In this document: positions 7,407-16,229 of the stretch, piece after piece
Layout of the letters: every line of letters begins with the position of its first letter
Numbering within the stretch: position 1 is the first letter of the stretch
NCBI GenBank assembly: GCA_040752275.1
Contig: JBFMFH010000006.1
Coordinates: 1-31,066 of the forward strand
Direction of reading: 5' to 3'
DNA: 31,066 bases
From: JBFMFH01 sp040752275
GTDB lineage: Bacteria; Acidobacteriota; Vicinamibacteria; Vicinamibacterales; JAKQTR01
Made by a program: the position numbers and the translations under genes
The notes under the pieces: model-generated
What the model was told of the DNA's origin: nothing
The model's input: the letters and a program-made list of their open reading frames with translations, nothing else
The model's database searches: none

Positions 7407-9269
7407 ATGGCCCATTCTTCGAGGGAATGGAACCTGCGTGGCATCCAGCAGCGCGTGATGCTGATCGTCCTGCTCGGCATTCTGGCGTCCACGACGGCAT
7501 TCGGATGGGTGGCGTGGCAGGCACTCGACGACTGGACCGCGCGTGTGCTGCAGGACCGGGGAGTCCACACCGGCGTGGTAGCCACGCACGTCGAGACGGT
7601 CGTGCAGCGCGAATGGCAGCGCCTGCAGGAAGTGGCGTCAGCACCCTGGACGGCGACCGACGACGACGCCGGCACCCGGATGGTCGAGCCCCCGGCCATC
7701 CTGCGCGCGGCGCTCCTGCGCGCCGAACTGATGGAGCGCATCTACGTCACGGATGGGGCGGGGCGGATTCGCTGGCAGGAACCCGCCAAGCCCGACATGA
7801 CCGGGCAGACCGTGCCCGACGCCCGTCGCGCTATCGCCGCCGGGAGGCCATCGGCGTCTCAGCTCGAAGACACCCCCGGCGGCCCCCGCGTCTATCTCTT
7901 CGTCACGATCCAGTCGTGGACCGGCGAGACCATCGGTCTGGTCGCGGGTGAGATCGACCCGTCGAGTTCTCGGTTCCCCGTCCTACTCCGGCCCCACCAG
8001 GTCCCGCCCGGCGGATCGCTCGACGTGGTCGACCAGAACGGCGCGGTCCTCGGGAGCACCGATGCCTCGCGAGTCGGGTTGGACGCGGCACACCGCGCCT
8101 TCCTGGTCCAGAGCATCGCCGATGGCCGGGCATCGGCCGGCACCTGCCGCACGTGCCACGACGACCGGCGCCGGGCGGTGGAGACGGTCATGGCCTTCAC
8201 ACCAACGCGCCAGCCGCGTTGGGGAGTCTACCTGCAGGAGCCGGAGGGCGCCTCGCTTGCGCACGTGCATGCCCTGCGCAGGACGCTGCTCTGGTTGGGG
8301 CCGCTCATCTTCGTCCTGGGCATCGGCTATGCCTATGGCGCCGGCCAGAGCGTGTTGCGGCCCATCCGCGTCCTGACGAAGGCCGCGCAGCGCATCGAGA
8401 CCGGCGATGTCGACGAACCCATCCCGCCGCTCGGAACCGACGAACTCGGGCGCCTCGGGCAATCTCTGGAGCGGATGCGGGCCGCGCTGGCCCGGTCGTT
8501 CGCGGAGATCGAGGAGGCGAATACCACGCTCGAGCACCGGGTCCTGGACCGCACCCGCGAGCTGCAGCGGCTCTACGGCCAGCTCGCCGAGCGTGAGGAG
8601 GCCAGGAGCCGCTTGCTTCGGCAGGTCATCACCGCCCAGGAGGACGAGCGCAAGCGCCTCGCCCGCGAATTGCACGACGAAACCTCCCAGACCATCAGTG
8701 CGCTCGCCATGCGGCTCGAGACCGCGCTCAAGCAGCTTCCTGCCGGCGTCGACGGCACACCCATCAACGATGCCCGCGTCCTGGCCGTGCGTACTCTCGA
8801 CGAGCTCCACCGCCTCATCTACGACCTCCGGCCGGCGGTCCTCGACGACCTCGGCCTCTGGCCGGCCATTCAGTGGTACGCCGAGCGGATGCTGAAGTCG
8901 AGGGGCGTCGCCGTGCGCTGCGAGTTCGCGGACGTGGATCGCCGGCTGCCGTCGCTCGTGGAAACCGCCCTCTTCCGCGCGGTGCAGGAAGCCATCAGCA
9001 ACATCGCGAAACATGCCGAGGCGGACCAGGCGCTCATCCAGGGCACGATCCGCAACGCCACGTTGACGATCGAGATTGAAGACGATGGAAAGGGCTTCGA
9101 TCCGACGACCATCAGACGCCCGTCGGACCTCGGCCACGGCTGGGGCCTGTTGGGCATCACCGAGCGCGTCGAGGCCCTCGGCGGCACCGTGACCATCGAC
9201 AGCGCGCCGGACCAAGGCGCCCGGCTGGTCTTCTCGGTTCCCCTTCCGCGGGAGGACGCGCATGGGTAG
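7407..9269 (+). CDS. Heme-motif sensor histidine kinase, NarX/DegS type
   Basis: Membrane histidine kinase of 620 residues. A first helix at about 15-37, an extracytoplasmic region to about 285, and a second helix at about 290-312 enclose a Cache-like sensor that contains a covalent-heme motif CRTCH at 247-251. A HAMP domain (about 315-370), coiled coil and HisKA_3 region follow, with ARELHDE at 419-425 and phosphoacceptor His423, then an HATPase_c domain (N-box around AVQEAISNIAKHAEA, GKGFD, GWGLLGITER). The product should phosphorylate the NarL-type regulator whose ATG overlaps its stop by eight bases. The heme motif suggests sensing of redox state or a gas. It lies downstream of, and contiguous with, the cytochrome genes. 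Confidence 0.92.
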   Translation: MAHSSREWNLRGIQQRVMLIVLLGILASTTAFGWVAWQALDDWTARVLQDRGVHTGVVATHVETVVQREWQRLQEVASAPWTATDDDAGTRMVEPPAILRAALLRAELMERIYVTDGAGRIRWQEPAKPDMTGQTVPDARRAIAAGRPSASQLEDTPGGPRVYLFVTIQSWTGETIGLVAGEIDPSSSRFPVLLRPHQVPPGGSLDVVDQNGAVLGSTDASRVGLDAAHRAFLVQSIADGRASAGTCRTCHDDRRRAVETVMAFTPTRQPRWGVYLQEPEGASLAHVHALRRTLLWLGPLIFVLGIGYAYGAGQSVLRPIRVLTKAAQRIETGDVDEPIPPLGTDELGRLGQSLERMRAALARSFAEIEEANTTLEHRVLDRTRELQRLYGQLAEREEARSRLLRQVITAQEDERKRLARELHDETSQTISALAMRLETALKQLPAGVDGTPINDARVLAVRTLDELHRLIYDLRPAVLDDLGLWPAIQWYAERMLKSRGVAVRCEFADVDRRLPSLVETALFRAVQEAISNIAKHAEADQALIQGTIRNATLTIEIEDDGKGFDPTTIRRPSDLGHGWGLLGITERVEALGGTVTIDSAPDQGARLVFSVPLPREDAHG

Positions 9270-9912
9270 GATCCGCGTACTCATTGCCGACGACCACGCG
9301 ATTGTCCGCGATGGCATCAAGGCGCTGCTCAACCTCGCCGACGACATCGAGGTCGTCGGGGAAGCCGGCGACGGGCGTGAGGCCATCGAGCGCGTGTCCG
9401 CCCTCGAGCCGGACGTCGTGCTCATGGATATCGCGATGCCGGGCCTCGGGGGCCTCGAGGCGACTATCGAAATCAAGAAGACGCATCCCCGCACGAAGGT
9501 GCTGGTCCTGTCTCAGTACGAGGACCGCGAGTACATCCGCCGGTTCCTGAAGATCGGCGTGTCCGGGTACGTCCTGAAGAAGTCCGCCGGCACCGACCTC
9601 ACGGGCGCCGTCCGCGCGGCGTTCCGCGGAGGCCTGGTGCTCGATCCCGAGGTCGCGCGCGAAGCGATGCAGGACGCCGGTCGTCACGACGCGGAAGGCG
9701 ATCCGTACGAGTCGCTCACGGACCGCGAGAAGCAGGTCCTCAAGCTGGTCGCCGAGGGGCACAGCAACAAGGAGATTGCCGAGCTGCTCAACATCAGCGT
9801 GAAGACGGCGATGTCCCACCGCGAGCACGTCATGGACAAGCTCGGCCTCCACAGCCGGACGGAGTTGATCAAGTTCGCGCTCCGGGAGGGGATCATCAGG
9901 GTGGAGGACTAA
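9262..9912 (+). CDS. NarL/FixJ-type response regulator
   Basis: Two-domain regulator of 216 residues: receiver domain (1-120) with acidic pair Asp10/Asp11, phosphoacceptor Asp56 in LMDIAMPG and the conserved Lys in VLKKSAG, then a LuxR-type helix-turn-helix (about 150-210) with LTDREKQVLKLVAEGHSNKEIAELL. It is the clear partner of the kinase whose end it overlaps (9262-9269). Likely targets are the cytochrome operon itself or respiratory genes, but no binding site could be identified from sequence alone. The gene converges on the ABC operon, leaving only 15 bases between the two stops and no evident terminator. Confidence 0.95.
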   Translation: MGRIRVLIADDHAIVRDGIKALLNLADDIEVVGEAGDGREAIERVSALEPDVVLMDIAMPGLGGLEATIEIKKTHPRTKVLVLSQYEDREYIRRFLKIGVSGYVLKKSAGTDLTGAVRAAFRGGLVLDPEVAREAMQDAGRHDAEGDPYESLTDREKQVLKLVAEGHSNKEIAELLNISVKTAMSHREHVMDKLGLHSRTELIKFALREGIIRVED

Positions 9913-9927
9913 CCGCAATCCTCCAGA

Positions 9928-11130
9928 TCATTCCGCCCGCAGTGACTCGATCGGATCCAGTCGGGCTGCGCGGCGGGCCGGGAGCACGCCGCTCGCGAGG
10001 CCGACGCCCAAGCTGACCGCGAGCGCGGCCACCACGTACCCGGGCGGCGTGCGGAACGGCAGGCCCGGCGCCACGAGGCGGATGCCCCATCCGACTGCCA
10101 CCGCCAAGGTGACGCCGATCGCGCCCCCGCCCAGCGACAGCAGGGCCGACTCGAGCAGGAAGATGAGGAGCAGTTCCGGCGCACCGGCGCCAACCGCCCG
10201 CGCCAGCCCGATTTCAGCCGTCCGCTCTCCCACGGAGATCCACATCATCGTCAGGATCCCGATGGCGCCCACGATGAGCGAGATGGCGCCGATACCGCCG
10301 ACCGCAATCGAAACGATGTCGAGGACCCGGTCCATCACCGCGAGCATGTCGGTCTGTGTGGTGATGGTGAAGTCCTCCTCGCCGTCGTGCCGTCCGGTGA
10401 GGAGGGCCCTGATCCCCTCGACAATCGTGTCCGGGCGGGCGCCGGCGGTGAACTGGACGTCGATCTCCATGAGGTCCCGCCGGTTGAACAGCTCCAAGGC
10501 GGTGGCCACCGGCACATACACCGCGTCGTCGACGTCCAGTCCGAGCAGTTGTCCTTTGGCGGCCATGACTCCAATGACCAGGAACCGCCGGCCCGCAACC
10601 CGGACATGCTCACCAAGCGCGTTCCGGTCCCCGAAGATCTCGCGCTTGACCTTCGGCCCGAGCACGGCGAGCGCCATGCCGCGGTCCAGGTCGCCCTCCG
10701 GAAGGAACCGTCCCTGCCCGACCGCGAACTTCCAAACGGCGGGGAGGTCCGAGTTGACCCCGTACACGAACACACTGCGCCCGCGTCCGACACCGGACAC
10801 ACGCGCCATCCCAAAGGCCACGGGGACGATTCGCTCGATGCCCGGCAGTCTCAGCAGCGCCATCGAATCGTCCAGCGTCAGCGGCCGGATAGTGCCGCCG
10901 ACGGCGCCGACGATCCCAGTGGTCTGGATCCTGCCTGGGTTGACCCCCAGGATGTTCGTGCCGAATTGCGTGAACTCGCCGACCAGGTAGCGCCTCGTGC
11001 CCTCACCCAGCGAGGTCAGCAGGACGACCGACGCAACGCCGATCACGATGCCGAGCATGGTCAGCGACGAGCGAAGGCGGTGCGCGAAGATGGCACCGAT
11101 GGCGAATCGCACGGCGTCGCCGAACGTCAT
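9928..11130 (-). CDS. MacB-type ABC permease, second copy
   Basis: Permease of the MacB/FtsX family, 400 residues: an N-terminal membrane helix (about 18-40, SSLTMLGIVIGVASVVLLTS), a large periplasmic MacB_PCD domain, and three C-terminal helices of the FtsX domain, ending in the typical PARRAARLDPIESLR. The start ATG 11130 has GAGGA five bases upstream; ATG 11136 is possible and would overlap the previous stop. It is the last gene of the efflux operon. With the neighbouring permease it may form a heterodimer driven by the single ATPase. Such transporters use the energy of ATP to export peptides, lipids or macrolides through a TolC-like channel; the substrate here is unknown. Confidence 0.9.
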   Translation of the reverse strand: MTFGDAVRFAIGAIFAHRLRSSLTMLGIVIGVASVVLLTSLGEGTRRYLVGEFTQFGTNILGVNPGRIQTTGIVGAVGGTIRPLTLDDSMALLRLPGIERIVPVAFGMARVSGVGRGRSVFVYGVNSDLPAVWKFAVGQGRFLPEGDLDRGMALAVLGPKVKREIFGDRNALGEHVRVAGRRFLVIGVMAAKGQLLGLDVDDAVYVPVATALELFNRRDLMEIDVQFTAGARPDTIVEGIRALLTGRHDGEEDFTITTQTDMLAVMDRVLDIVSIAVGGIGAISLIVGAIGILTMMWISVGERTAEIGLARAVGAGAPELLLIFLLESALLSLGGGAIGVTLAVAVGWGIRLVAPGLPFRTPPGYVVAALAVSLGVGLASGVLPARRAARLDPIESLRAE

Positions 11131-11132
11131 GA

Positions 11133-12338
11133 TCATCCTCGCCGAGCCAGGGCCACGACCGGATCGAGGCTGGCCGCCCGGCGCGCGGGCAAGGCGCCGA
11201 ACACCAGTCCCACGCCGGTCGAAACAGCAAGGGCGCTCCACACCGCCCACAACGGAGGCTCGACCGGGAAGGCCGGATAGAGCGCCCGCGCCGCCGCCAC
11301 GCACAGGTAGCCGAGCCCCAGTCCGGCGACGCCGCCCACGGTCGACAGCACAGCCGCCTCCGACAGGAACACACCCAGCACCTGGGCCGGCTCGGCGCCG
11401 AGGGCCTTCAGCAGCCCGATCTCTCGCGTCCGTTCCGACACCGACACGAGCATCACGTTCATGATGCCGATCCCGGCCACGCTCAGCGAGATGGCCGCGA
11501 TCCCGGCAAGGACCGCAGTCAGGACGGTCATGATCTGTCCGAAGGTCGACACGACCGCATCCTGTGCGATGACGGTGACGTCCTCCTCACCATGGCGCTC
11601 GCTCAGCACCCCGATCACCGCCTGGCTGGCGGCCTGGAGTTCGGTGTGCTGCCCCACTTCAATCAGCAGCCGAAAGACGCTCGGCCGATTGAAGAGCCGC
11701 ATCGCCCGTACGACGGGGATGTGGACCACGTCGTTGAAATCGAAGCCAACTGATACGCCTCTGGGTGCCATCACGCCCACGATGCGGAATCGCTCATCGC
11801 CGATCCGCAACAACCGCCCGAGGGGGTTCGAGTTGGCGAACAGCTCGGATCGGACACGAGACCCAATCACGCACACCCGGGGAGCCTGGTCGGGATCGCC
11901 AGACGGCAGGTACCGTCCGAGCTTCACCTCGAGCTGGCGGACGTGCTGCAGGTCTGAGGTCGCCCCCAGCACCGTGACCTCCCGGCTCCGGGCTCCCGAC
12001 TGGACGCGCGCCGTGCCGACCACTAGGGGCGATGCACGCCGCACAGCAGGCACACGCCGGCGGACGGCCTCGACGTCAGCGAGCGTCAGGTCGTTCGGCA
12101 CGCCACCCACGACCGGCAGGGCGCCAGTGGTCTCGATCTTCCCGGGCAGGACGATGAGGAGGTTCGTCCCGAGCGCCTGGAACTCGTCCACGACGTATCT
12201 GCGCGCGCCCTCCCCAAGGCTGGTGAGGACCACGACCGACGTCACGCCAATCCCGACACCCAGGAAGGACAACCCCGTGCGGAGCCGGTGCCCCCGCAGG
12301 GCGCCGAGCGAGAGTCGCAGCAGATCCAGGCCTGTCAC
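11133..12338 (-). CDS. MacB-type ABC permease, first copy
   Basis: A 401-residue paralogue of the downstream permease with the same plan: N-terminal helix (about 20-42), periplasmic MacB_PCD domain (about 45-270), then FtsX helices, and the C-terminal PARRAASLDPVVALARRG. The two copies share SLGEG-RRY-V-EF-LGTN after the first helix and the SVSERT-EIGL-KALGA loop, so they arose by duplication and may form a heterodimer. The start overlaps the ATPase stop by four bases (12335-12338). No ATPase domain is fused, unlike E. coli MacB, so the ATPase is supplied by the preceding gene. Confidence 0.9.
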   Translation of the reverse strand: MTGLDLLRLSLGALRGHRLRTGLSFLGVGIGVTSVVVLTSLGEGARRYVVDEFQALGTNLLIVLPGKIETTGALPVVGGVPNDLTLADVEAVRRRVPAVRRASPLVVGTARVQSGARSREVTVLGATSDLQHVRQLEVKLGRYLPSGDPDQAPRVCVIGSRVRSELFANSNPLGRLLRIGDERFRIVGVMAPRGVSVGFDFNDVVHIPVVRAMRLFNRPSVFRLLIEVGQHTELQAASQAVIGVLSERHGEEDVTVIAQDAVVSTFGQIMTVLTAVLAGIAAISLSVAGIGIMNVMLVSVSERTREIGLLKALGAEPAQVLGVFLSEAAVLSTVGGVAGLGLGYLCVAAARALYPAFPVEPPLWAVWSALAVSTGVGLVFGALPARRAASLDPVVALARRG

Positions 12339-13033
12339 CGGGCTCCTCCAGCGAACGACTGATGGCCATCGTGCCGCACGACAACCCCATCAGCCAGCCT
12401 TATGCGGTGGCTCGCACGGCCGCCGATGTCCGGGTCGTGGGTGACGATGATGACCGTCAGTCCCTGGTCGTGCATGCGTTCGAGTAAACGGATGACGTCC
12501 ATTCCCGATTGGCGGTCGAGATTCCCTGTCGGCTCGTCGGCCAGCAGCACCGCGGGCCCCATCACCATGGAACGCGCGATGGCGACACGCTGCCGTTCGC
12601 CGCCGGACAGTTGTTCCGGCTTGTGCCGCGCCCGTTCGAACAGACCGACGGCGCGCAACGCCTGTTCGACGCGGGCCCGGCGCTCGGGCCGCTCGATGCC
12701 CGCAAACACCATGGGCAGCTCGACGTTCCCGGCCGCCGTGAGGCGCGGGACCAAGTGGAATGCCTGGAAGACGAACCCGATCTTGTGCCGGCGTACCCGG
12801 GACAGCGCGCGCTCGTCGAACCTGGCCACTTCGGTACCGTCCAGCACGTACGAGCCCGACGTCGGCCTGTCCAAACACCCGACGATATTGAGCAGCGTGG
12901 ACTTTCCGGACCCGGACGGTCCCATGACCGAGACATAGTCCCCGGCGGGAATGGTGAGGGTCACGTCGCAGAGCGCGTGCACGGGCCGGCCCCCGACGGC
13001 GTACTGGCGCGACACGCGCAGCAGCTCGATCAT
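12335..13033 (-). CDS. MacB/LolD-type ABC transporter ATPase
   Basis: ATP-binding subunit of 232 residues with complete motifs: Walker A GPSGSGKST (38-46), Q-loop Gln90 in VFQAFHLVPRLTA, signature LSGGERQRVAIARS (142-155), Walker B AVLLADEPTGNLD (161-173) and H-loop His199 in IIVTHD. The LVPRLTA-NVELPM stretch is typical of the MacB/LolD group, which move substrates by mechanotransmission rather than direct transport. It overlaps the adaptor gene by four bases upstream and the permease by four bases downstream, so stoichiometric expression is likely. Confidence 0.95.
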   Translation of the reverse strand: MIELLRVSRQYAVGGRPVHALCDVTLTIPAGDYVSVMGPSGSGKSTLLNIVGCLDRPTSGSYVLDGTEVARFDERALSRVRRHKIGFVFQAFHLVPRLTAAGNVELPMVFAGIERPERRARVEQALRAVGLFERARHKPEQLSGGERQRVAIARSMVMGPAVLLADEPTGNLDRQSGMDVIRLLERMHDQGLTVIIVTHDPDIGGRASHRIRLADGVVVRHDGHQSFAGGAR

Positions 13034-14178
13034 TCCTGTTCCGACTCGACGCGCACGAGCGCCCCAGCCGTCACCTCAGGTCGATCCAACGACACCACAA
13101 CAAGGGCCCCGGCGCGGAGCCCGCTGGTGATCTCGGTGTACTCCCAGTTCCGGAGCCCCGTCTCGACCGTGACCGATGCGAGCTCGGACCCGTGGACCAC
13201 AAGCACCCGCGTGCCCTCGATCAGCCCGTAGCTCGGGATGCGCAGGACATCGTCGCGCGCGTCCAGAATGATTTCCACGTCGGCTGATGTGCCCGGCCGC
13301 AGGCCACGTGCGAATCCTTGGTCATCGAACTCCACTTCGACGTCGAATGTCCGGTTCTGCTCCTGGACGTCGAGGACATACGGCGCGATTCGGACGAGCC
13401 GCCCCATGAGCTCACGGCCGGGAAACGCGTCGAGGGTGATTCGCACCCGCTGGCCGACATGCACCCTGGCCACGTCGACTTCGTCGAGCGGCGCGCTGAC
13501 GTACAGTCCTCCCGTCGCGATGATCTCGATCACCGGCGGGATCGGGACCCCCGGCGGAGCCGGCGTGACCCATTCGCCGACCTCGGCCGACACCTCGGCG
13601 ACGACTCCATCGAACGGCGCGCGCAGTTCTTTGTACTCGCGGGCCACGCGGGCCACGTTCAGCGCGGCCTTGGCCTCCGCGACCCGCGCCGTGGCCGCGT
13701 CGCAGGCCGCGCGCGTCATGTCGCGCCGGCTCTCGGCCTGATCCAGGCGATCGGCCGGCAGCAACTGTTCGCGTGCCAGCTGGCGGGCACGCTCCAGGTC
13801 GCGACCGGCGAGTTCCGCTGCCTGGCACGCTTCCGCCGATGCGGCCTGCGACCCGTCGACGCTTCGCTCCAGGAGGGCGATTTGCGCATCGTCGCTGGCT
13901 GTATCGAGGCGGAGCAACAGCTGGCCCGTCCGGACATGGTCGCCCCTGCGGACCGACAGTCGCGACACCCGGCCAGCCGTTTCCGGGCTCAGCGTCGCCC
14001 GGCGCCGTGCCTTGAGCGTGCCGGCCCGGCTGTTCGTCACCGTGTCCTCGACGCGGCCCGACGCCACGCGGAACACCGTGACCGGGATCGCTCTGGGGCG
14101 GAACAACCAGGAGAAGGCGGCGTAGGCCGCCCCCGCCAGTACCACGAGGACGACCAGCCGGCGAATCCAACGCTTCAT
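13030..14178 (-). CDS. MacA/HlyD-type periplasmic adaptor
   Basis: Membrane fusion protein of 382 residues: N-terminal membrane anchor (about 6-26), first half of the barrel-sandwich (lipoyl-like) domain (about 60-92), an alpha-helical hairpin rich in Ala, Glu and Arg (about 95-185), second lipoyl half at LRAPFDGVVAEV (about 193-204), beta-barrel and membrane-proximal domains. It links the inner-membrane permeases to an outer-membrane channel; no TolC-like gene is in this window. ATG 14178 is chosen for the MKRWIRR anchor start and the GGAAGAGA site upstream; an upstream ATG at 14229 would add a polar extension and overlap the palindrome. It is the first gene of the operon, driven by the promoter described at 14241-14246. 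Confidence 0.92.
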   Translation of the reverse strand: MKRWIRRLVVLVVLAGAAYAAFSWLFRPRAIPVTVFRVASGRVEDTVTNSRAGTLKARRRATLSPETAGRVSRLSVRRGDHVRTGQLLLRLDTASDDAQIALLERSVDGSQAASAEACQAAELAGRDLERARQLAREQLLPADRLDQAESRRDMTRAACDAATARVAEAKAALNVARVAREYKELRAPFDGVVAEVSAEVGEWVTPAPPGVPIPPVIEIIATGGLYVSAPLDEVDVARVHVGQRVRITLDAFPGRELMGRLVRIAPYVLDVQEQNRTFDVEVEFDDQGFARGLRPGTSADVEIILDARDDVLRIPSYGLIEGTRVLVVHGSELASVTVETGLRNWEYTEITSGLRAGALVVVSLDRPEVTAGALVRVESEQE

Positions 14179-14215
14179 GCTGGAGTCTCTTCCGGGGGAC
14201 GAGGACGGGATGTTT

Positions 14216-14233
14216 GCGCGTGACGTCACGCGC
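14216..14233. promoter_or_regulatory. 18-bp perfect palindrome, probable operator
   Basis: GCGCGTGACGTCACGCGC is identical to its reverse complement over 18 bases, with the TGACGTCA core. It lies 38 bp upstream of the adaptor start and immediately downstream of the -10 box at 14241-14246, so on the minus strand it covers about +1 to +18 of the transcript. That is a usual position for a repressor operator. A hairpin in the leader RNA is the alternative. Confidence 0.6.
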
Positions 14234-14240
14234 CGTTGGG

Positions 14241-14246
14241 ATTGTA
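14241..14246 (-). promoter_or_regulatory. -10 box for the efflux operon
   Basis: Read on the minus strand this is TACAAT, five of six matches to TATAAT, in otherwise GC-rich DNA. No convincing -35 box is found at 16-18 bp, so an activator or an extended element may compensate. The predicted start of transcription is near 14234, at the edge of the palindrome, leaving a leader of about 56 bases to the adaptor start. Confidence 0.4.
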
Positions 14247-14404
14247 CAACCGGTTCTCAAGGCGAGAAAACCACTCTGGGCTCTCCCTCCGAGTCCGTGT
14301 CCGGCGTGGTGAGATCCCGACGCCCGGCGCCGGATATCCGACACCGGCGAGCTTCAGGGCCATTGAAGTTCTCGCCGTTGACATCGCCACCGGATCGCTG
14401 GACC

Positions 14405-14420
14405 TGGCAGTTGAATTGCT
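14405..14420 (+). promoter_or_regulatory. Sigma-54 type -24/-12 promoter before the kinase-archaemetzincin operon
   Basis: TGGCAGTTGAATTGCT has GG and GC separated by 10 bases and shares the TGGCAG and TTGCT boxes with the element at 3953. It lies 187 bp before the kinase start. The operon encodes an NtrC-type activator (16778), so positive autoregulation is plausible. Confidence 0.55.
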
Positions 14421-14607
14421 CTACATTTGCGCTGGCCGGGCTACTCCCCCCTTCTCCCGGCACTCCGGGGCCCGGCACGCCGCTCCGGGGTTGCACGTCC
14501 GCCCCCGCGATTGTCCAGGCCGGCCGTGTGCCACCCCCGCGCGAATGGCCTCGGACGGGCTCGGTCAGGCCAGGGCGTGGGAGCTCCCCGCCCCCGAGAG
14601 GTCGAGC

Positions 14608-16227
14608 ATGCCAACCTCGCACGTCCGCTGGTGGAACAGGCTGAGCGTGCGCCTCCCGGCCTTCACGGCACTGGGAACCCTTGTCGTCGTCGGCACGGCG
14701 GTCTGGATCGTGCTCCAAGCCCAGGAACGGTATCTCATTCGCGAGGTCGTCCGGAGCGCGGAACTGTTCAGTGAGACGATCAAGAGCAGCACCTACCACG
14801 ACATGCTCGCCGACCGCCGGGAGAACGCCTACCTGATCATGAACACAATCGGAGAACAGGCCGGGGTCGAGCGCGTGCGCTTCTTCAACAAGGAGGGCAG
14901 GGTCACTTTCTCGACCGACACGCCGGAGATCGACACCTACGTGGACAAGAAGGGCGAAGCCTGCTACGGATGCCACGAGGCTGGACGCCCGCTCGAGCGA
15001 CTCGCGACGGGCACCCGCAGCCGCATTTACCCGGTGCGCAATCATCGTGTCGTCGGCATGGTGACGCCGATCTACAACGAGGAGGCCTGCTGGAACGCCG
15101 CCTGCCATGCCCATCCCGAGACCAAGCGCGTGCTGGGGGTGATTGACATCGGCATCTCGCTCGCGGATATCGATCGTGAACACGCGCTGCTCCGCCAGCG
15201 GAGCCTCGCCGTGTCGGCTCTCGCGATCGTGGGCCTGATCGGCCTGGTCGGGTTCTTCGCGCAGCGCTCGCTCGTGCGGCCGGTCAACGAACTCGTTCGA
15301 GCGACGCAGAATGTGGCAGCCGGCGACTACACGCAACAGATACGGGTCGCGACCACGAACGAGCTCGGAGCCCTCGAACGGGCTTACAACCAGATGCTCG
15401 AGGCGCTGTCGAAGGCCCGGGCCGAGCGCCGGCATCTGCTGGCTACCCTGGAGCAGCAGGTCGAGGAGCGGACAATCGCGCTGAAGAACACCCAGGCCCA
15501 GCTCGTCCAGTCCGAGAAGCTGTCGTCCCTCGGCCGGCTCGCGGCGTCGATCGCACACGAGATCAACAACCCGCTGGCCGGCATCCTGACCTACGCCAAG
15601 CTCCTCATCCGCATGCTCGACGACGAGCACCTCGACGGTCAGACGCGGCAGGCCGCGACGCGGCACCTCAGGCTGGTGCAGCGCGAGACCGAACGGTGCA
15701 CGGCCATCGTGCGCAACTTGCTCGAGTTCGCCCGCCAGCGCCCGCTGTCGATCAAGGACGTCGACGTCGCCGGGGTCGTCGAGGAGGCCGTGTCGCTCAT
15801 CGCCCACCAGGCCGCGCTCCAGGGCATCTCAATCGAGCACTGCTGCGAAGAGGTGCCTCTCGTGCCCGCCGACATGGGCCAGATCCGACAGGCGTTGGTG
15901 AACGTCATGCTGAACGGGTGCGAGGCCATGGTGTCCGGCGGTACGCTCTCGGTGGCATGCCGTCCTTCGCCGGACGGGAGGTTCGTGCACCTGGCCGTAA
16001 CCGATACAGGCGTCGGCATCCCGCCGGACCGGATGGCCCGGATTTTCGACCCCTTCTTCAGCACCAAGGAGAAGGGCACGGGCCTTGGTCTCTCGGTGGT
16101 GTACGGCATCGTCGACCGTCACCAGGGAACCGTGGACATCTCGAGTACGGTTGGCTCGGGCACGACGATCACCATCAAGCTCCCGACCAAGCGCAAGGGC
16201 GATGGGCCGACGATTCAGCGCAGCTGA
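14608..16227 (+). CDS. Heme-motif sensor histidine kinase, NtrB/HisKA type
   Basis: Membrane kinase of 539 residues. Helix 1 (about 14-36) is followed by a periplasmic sensor with two heme-type motifs, CYGCH at 119-123 and CWNAACH (C-x4-C-H) at 161-167, then helix 2 (about 199-219), HAMP (220-272), a coiled coil, HisKA with AHEINNP and phosphoacceptor His317, and HATPase_c (LNGCEAM N-box, DTGVGIPPD, FDPFFSTKEKGTGLGLSVV). The NtrB-like catalytic core suits the NtrC-type regulator two genes on. ATG 14608 has GAGAGG six bases upstream and begins a normal short basic N terminus. The signal is probably redox potential or a heme ligand. The stop is two bases before the archaemetzincin start. Confidence 0.93.
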   Translation: MPTSHVRWWNRLSVRLPAFTALGTLVVVGTAVWIVLQAQERYLIREVVRSAELFSETIKSSTYHDMLADRRENAYLIMNTIGEQAGVERVRFFNKEGRVTFSTDTPEIDTYVDKKGEACYGCHEAGRPLERLATGTRSRIYPVRNHRVVGMVTPIYNEEACWNAACHAHPETKRVLGVIDIGISLADIDREHALLRQRSLAVSALAIVGLIGLVGFFAQRSLVRPVNELVRATQNVAAGDYTQQIRVATTNELGALERAYNQMLEALSKARAERRHLLATLEQQVEERTIALKNTQAQLVQSEKLSSLGRLAASIAHEINNPLAGILTYAKLLIRMLDDEHLDGQTRQAATRHLRLVQRETERCTAIVRNLLEFARQRPLSIKDVDVAGVVEEAVSLIAHQAALQGISIEHCCEEVPLVPADMGQIRQALVNVMLNGCEAMVSGGTLSVACRPSPDGRFVHLAVTDTGVGIPPDRMARIFDPFFSTKEKGTGLGLSVVYGIVDRHQGTVDISSTVGSGTTITIKLPTKRKGDGPTIQRS

Positions 16228-16229
16228 CC

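Larger units (their letters stand above)
14179..14607. other. Divergent intergenic region between efflux and sensor operons
   Basis: About 430 bp without a supported gene. Reading left to right it holds an 18-bp palindrome (14216-14233), a minus-strand -10 box (14241-14246), a 5-bp-arm inverted repeat TTCTC/GAGAA (14254-14258 and 14264-14268), and a plus-strand sigma-54 type element (14405-14420). The rest (about 14440-14580) is C-rich and unremarkable. The kinase reading frame stays open back to 14236, but the stretch lacks family features and a ribosome binding site. Confidence 0.5.

Noticed and set aside
14378..14383. TTGACA as a sigma-70 -35 box for the kinase operon
   Set aside because: The hexamer at 17 bp downstream is GACCTG, which is no -10 box; the sigma-54 type element close by fits much better.
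14236..14607. N-terminal extension of the heme-motif kinase by 124 residues
   Set aside because: No ribosome binding site at the upstream start, a Pro/Arg-rich non-conserved translation, and it would overlap the promoter element at 14405.
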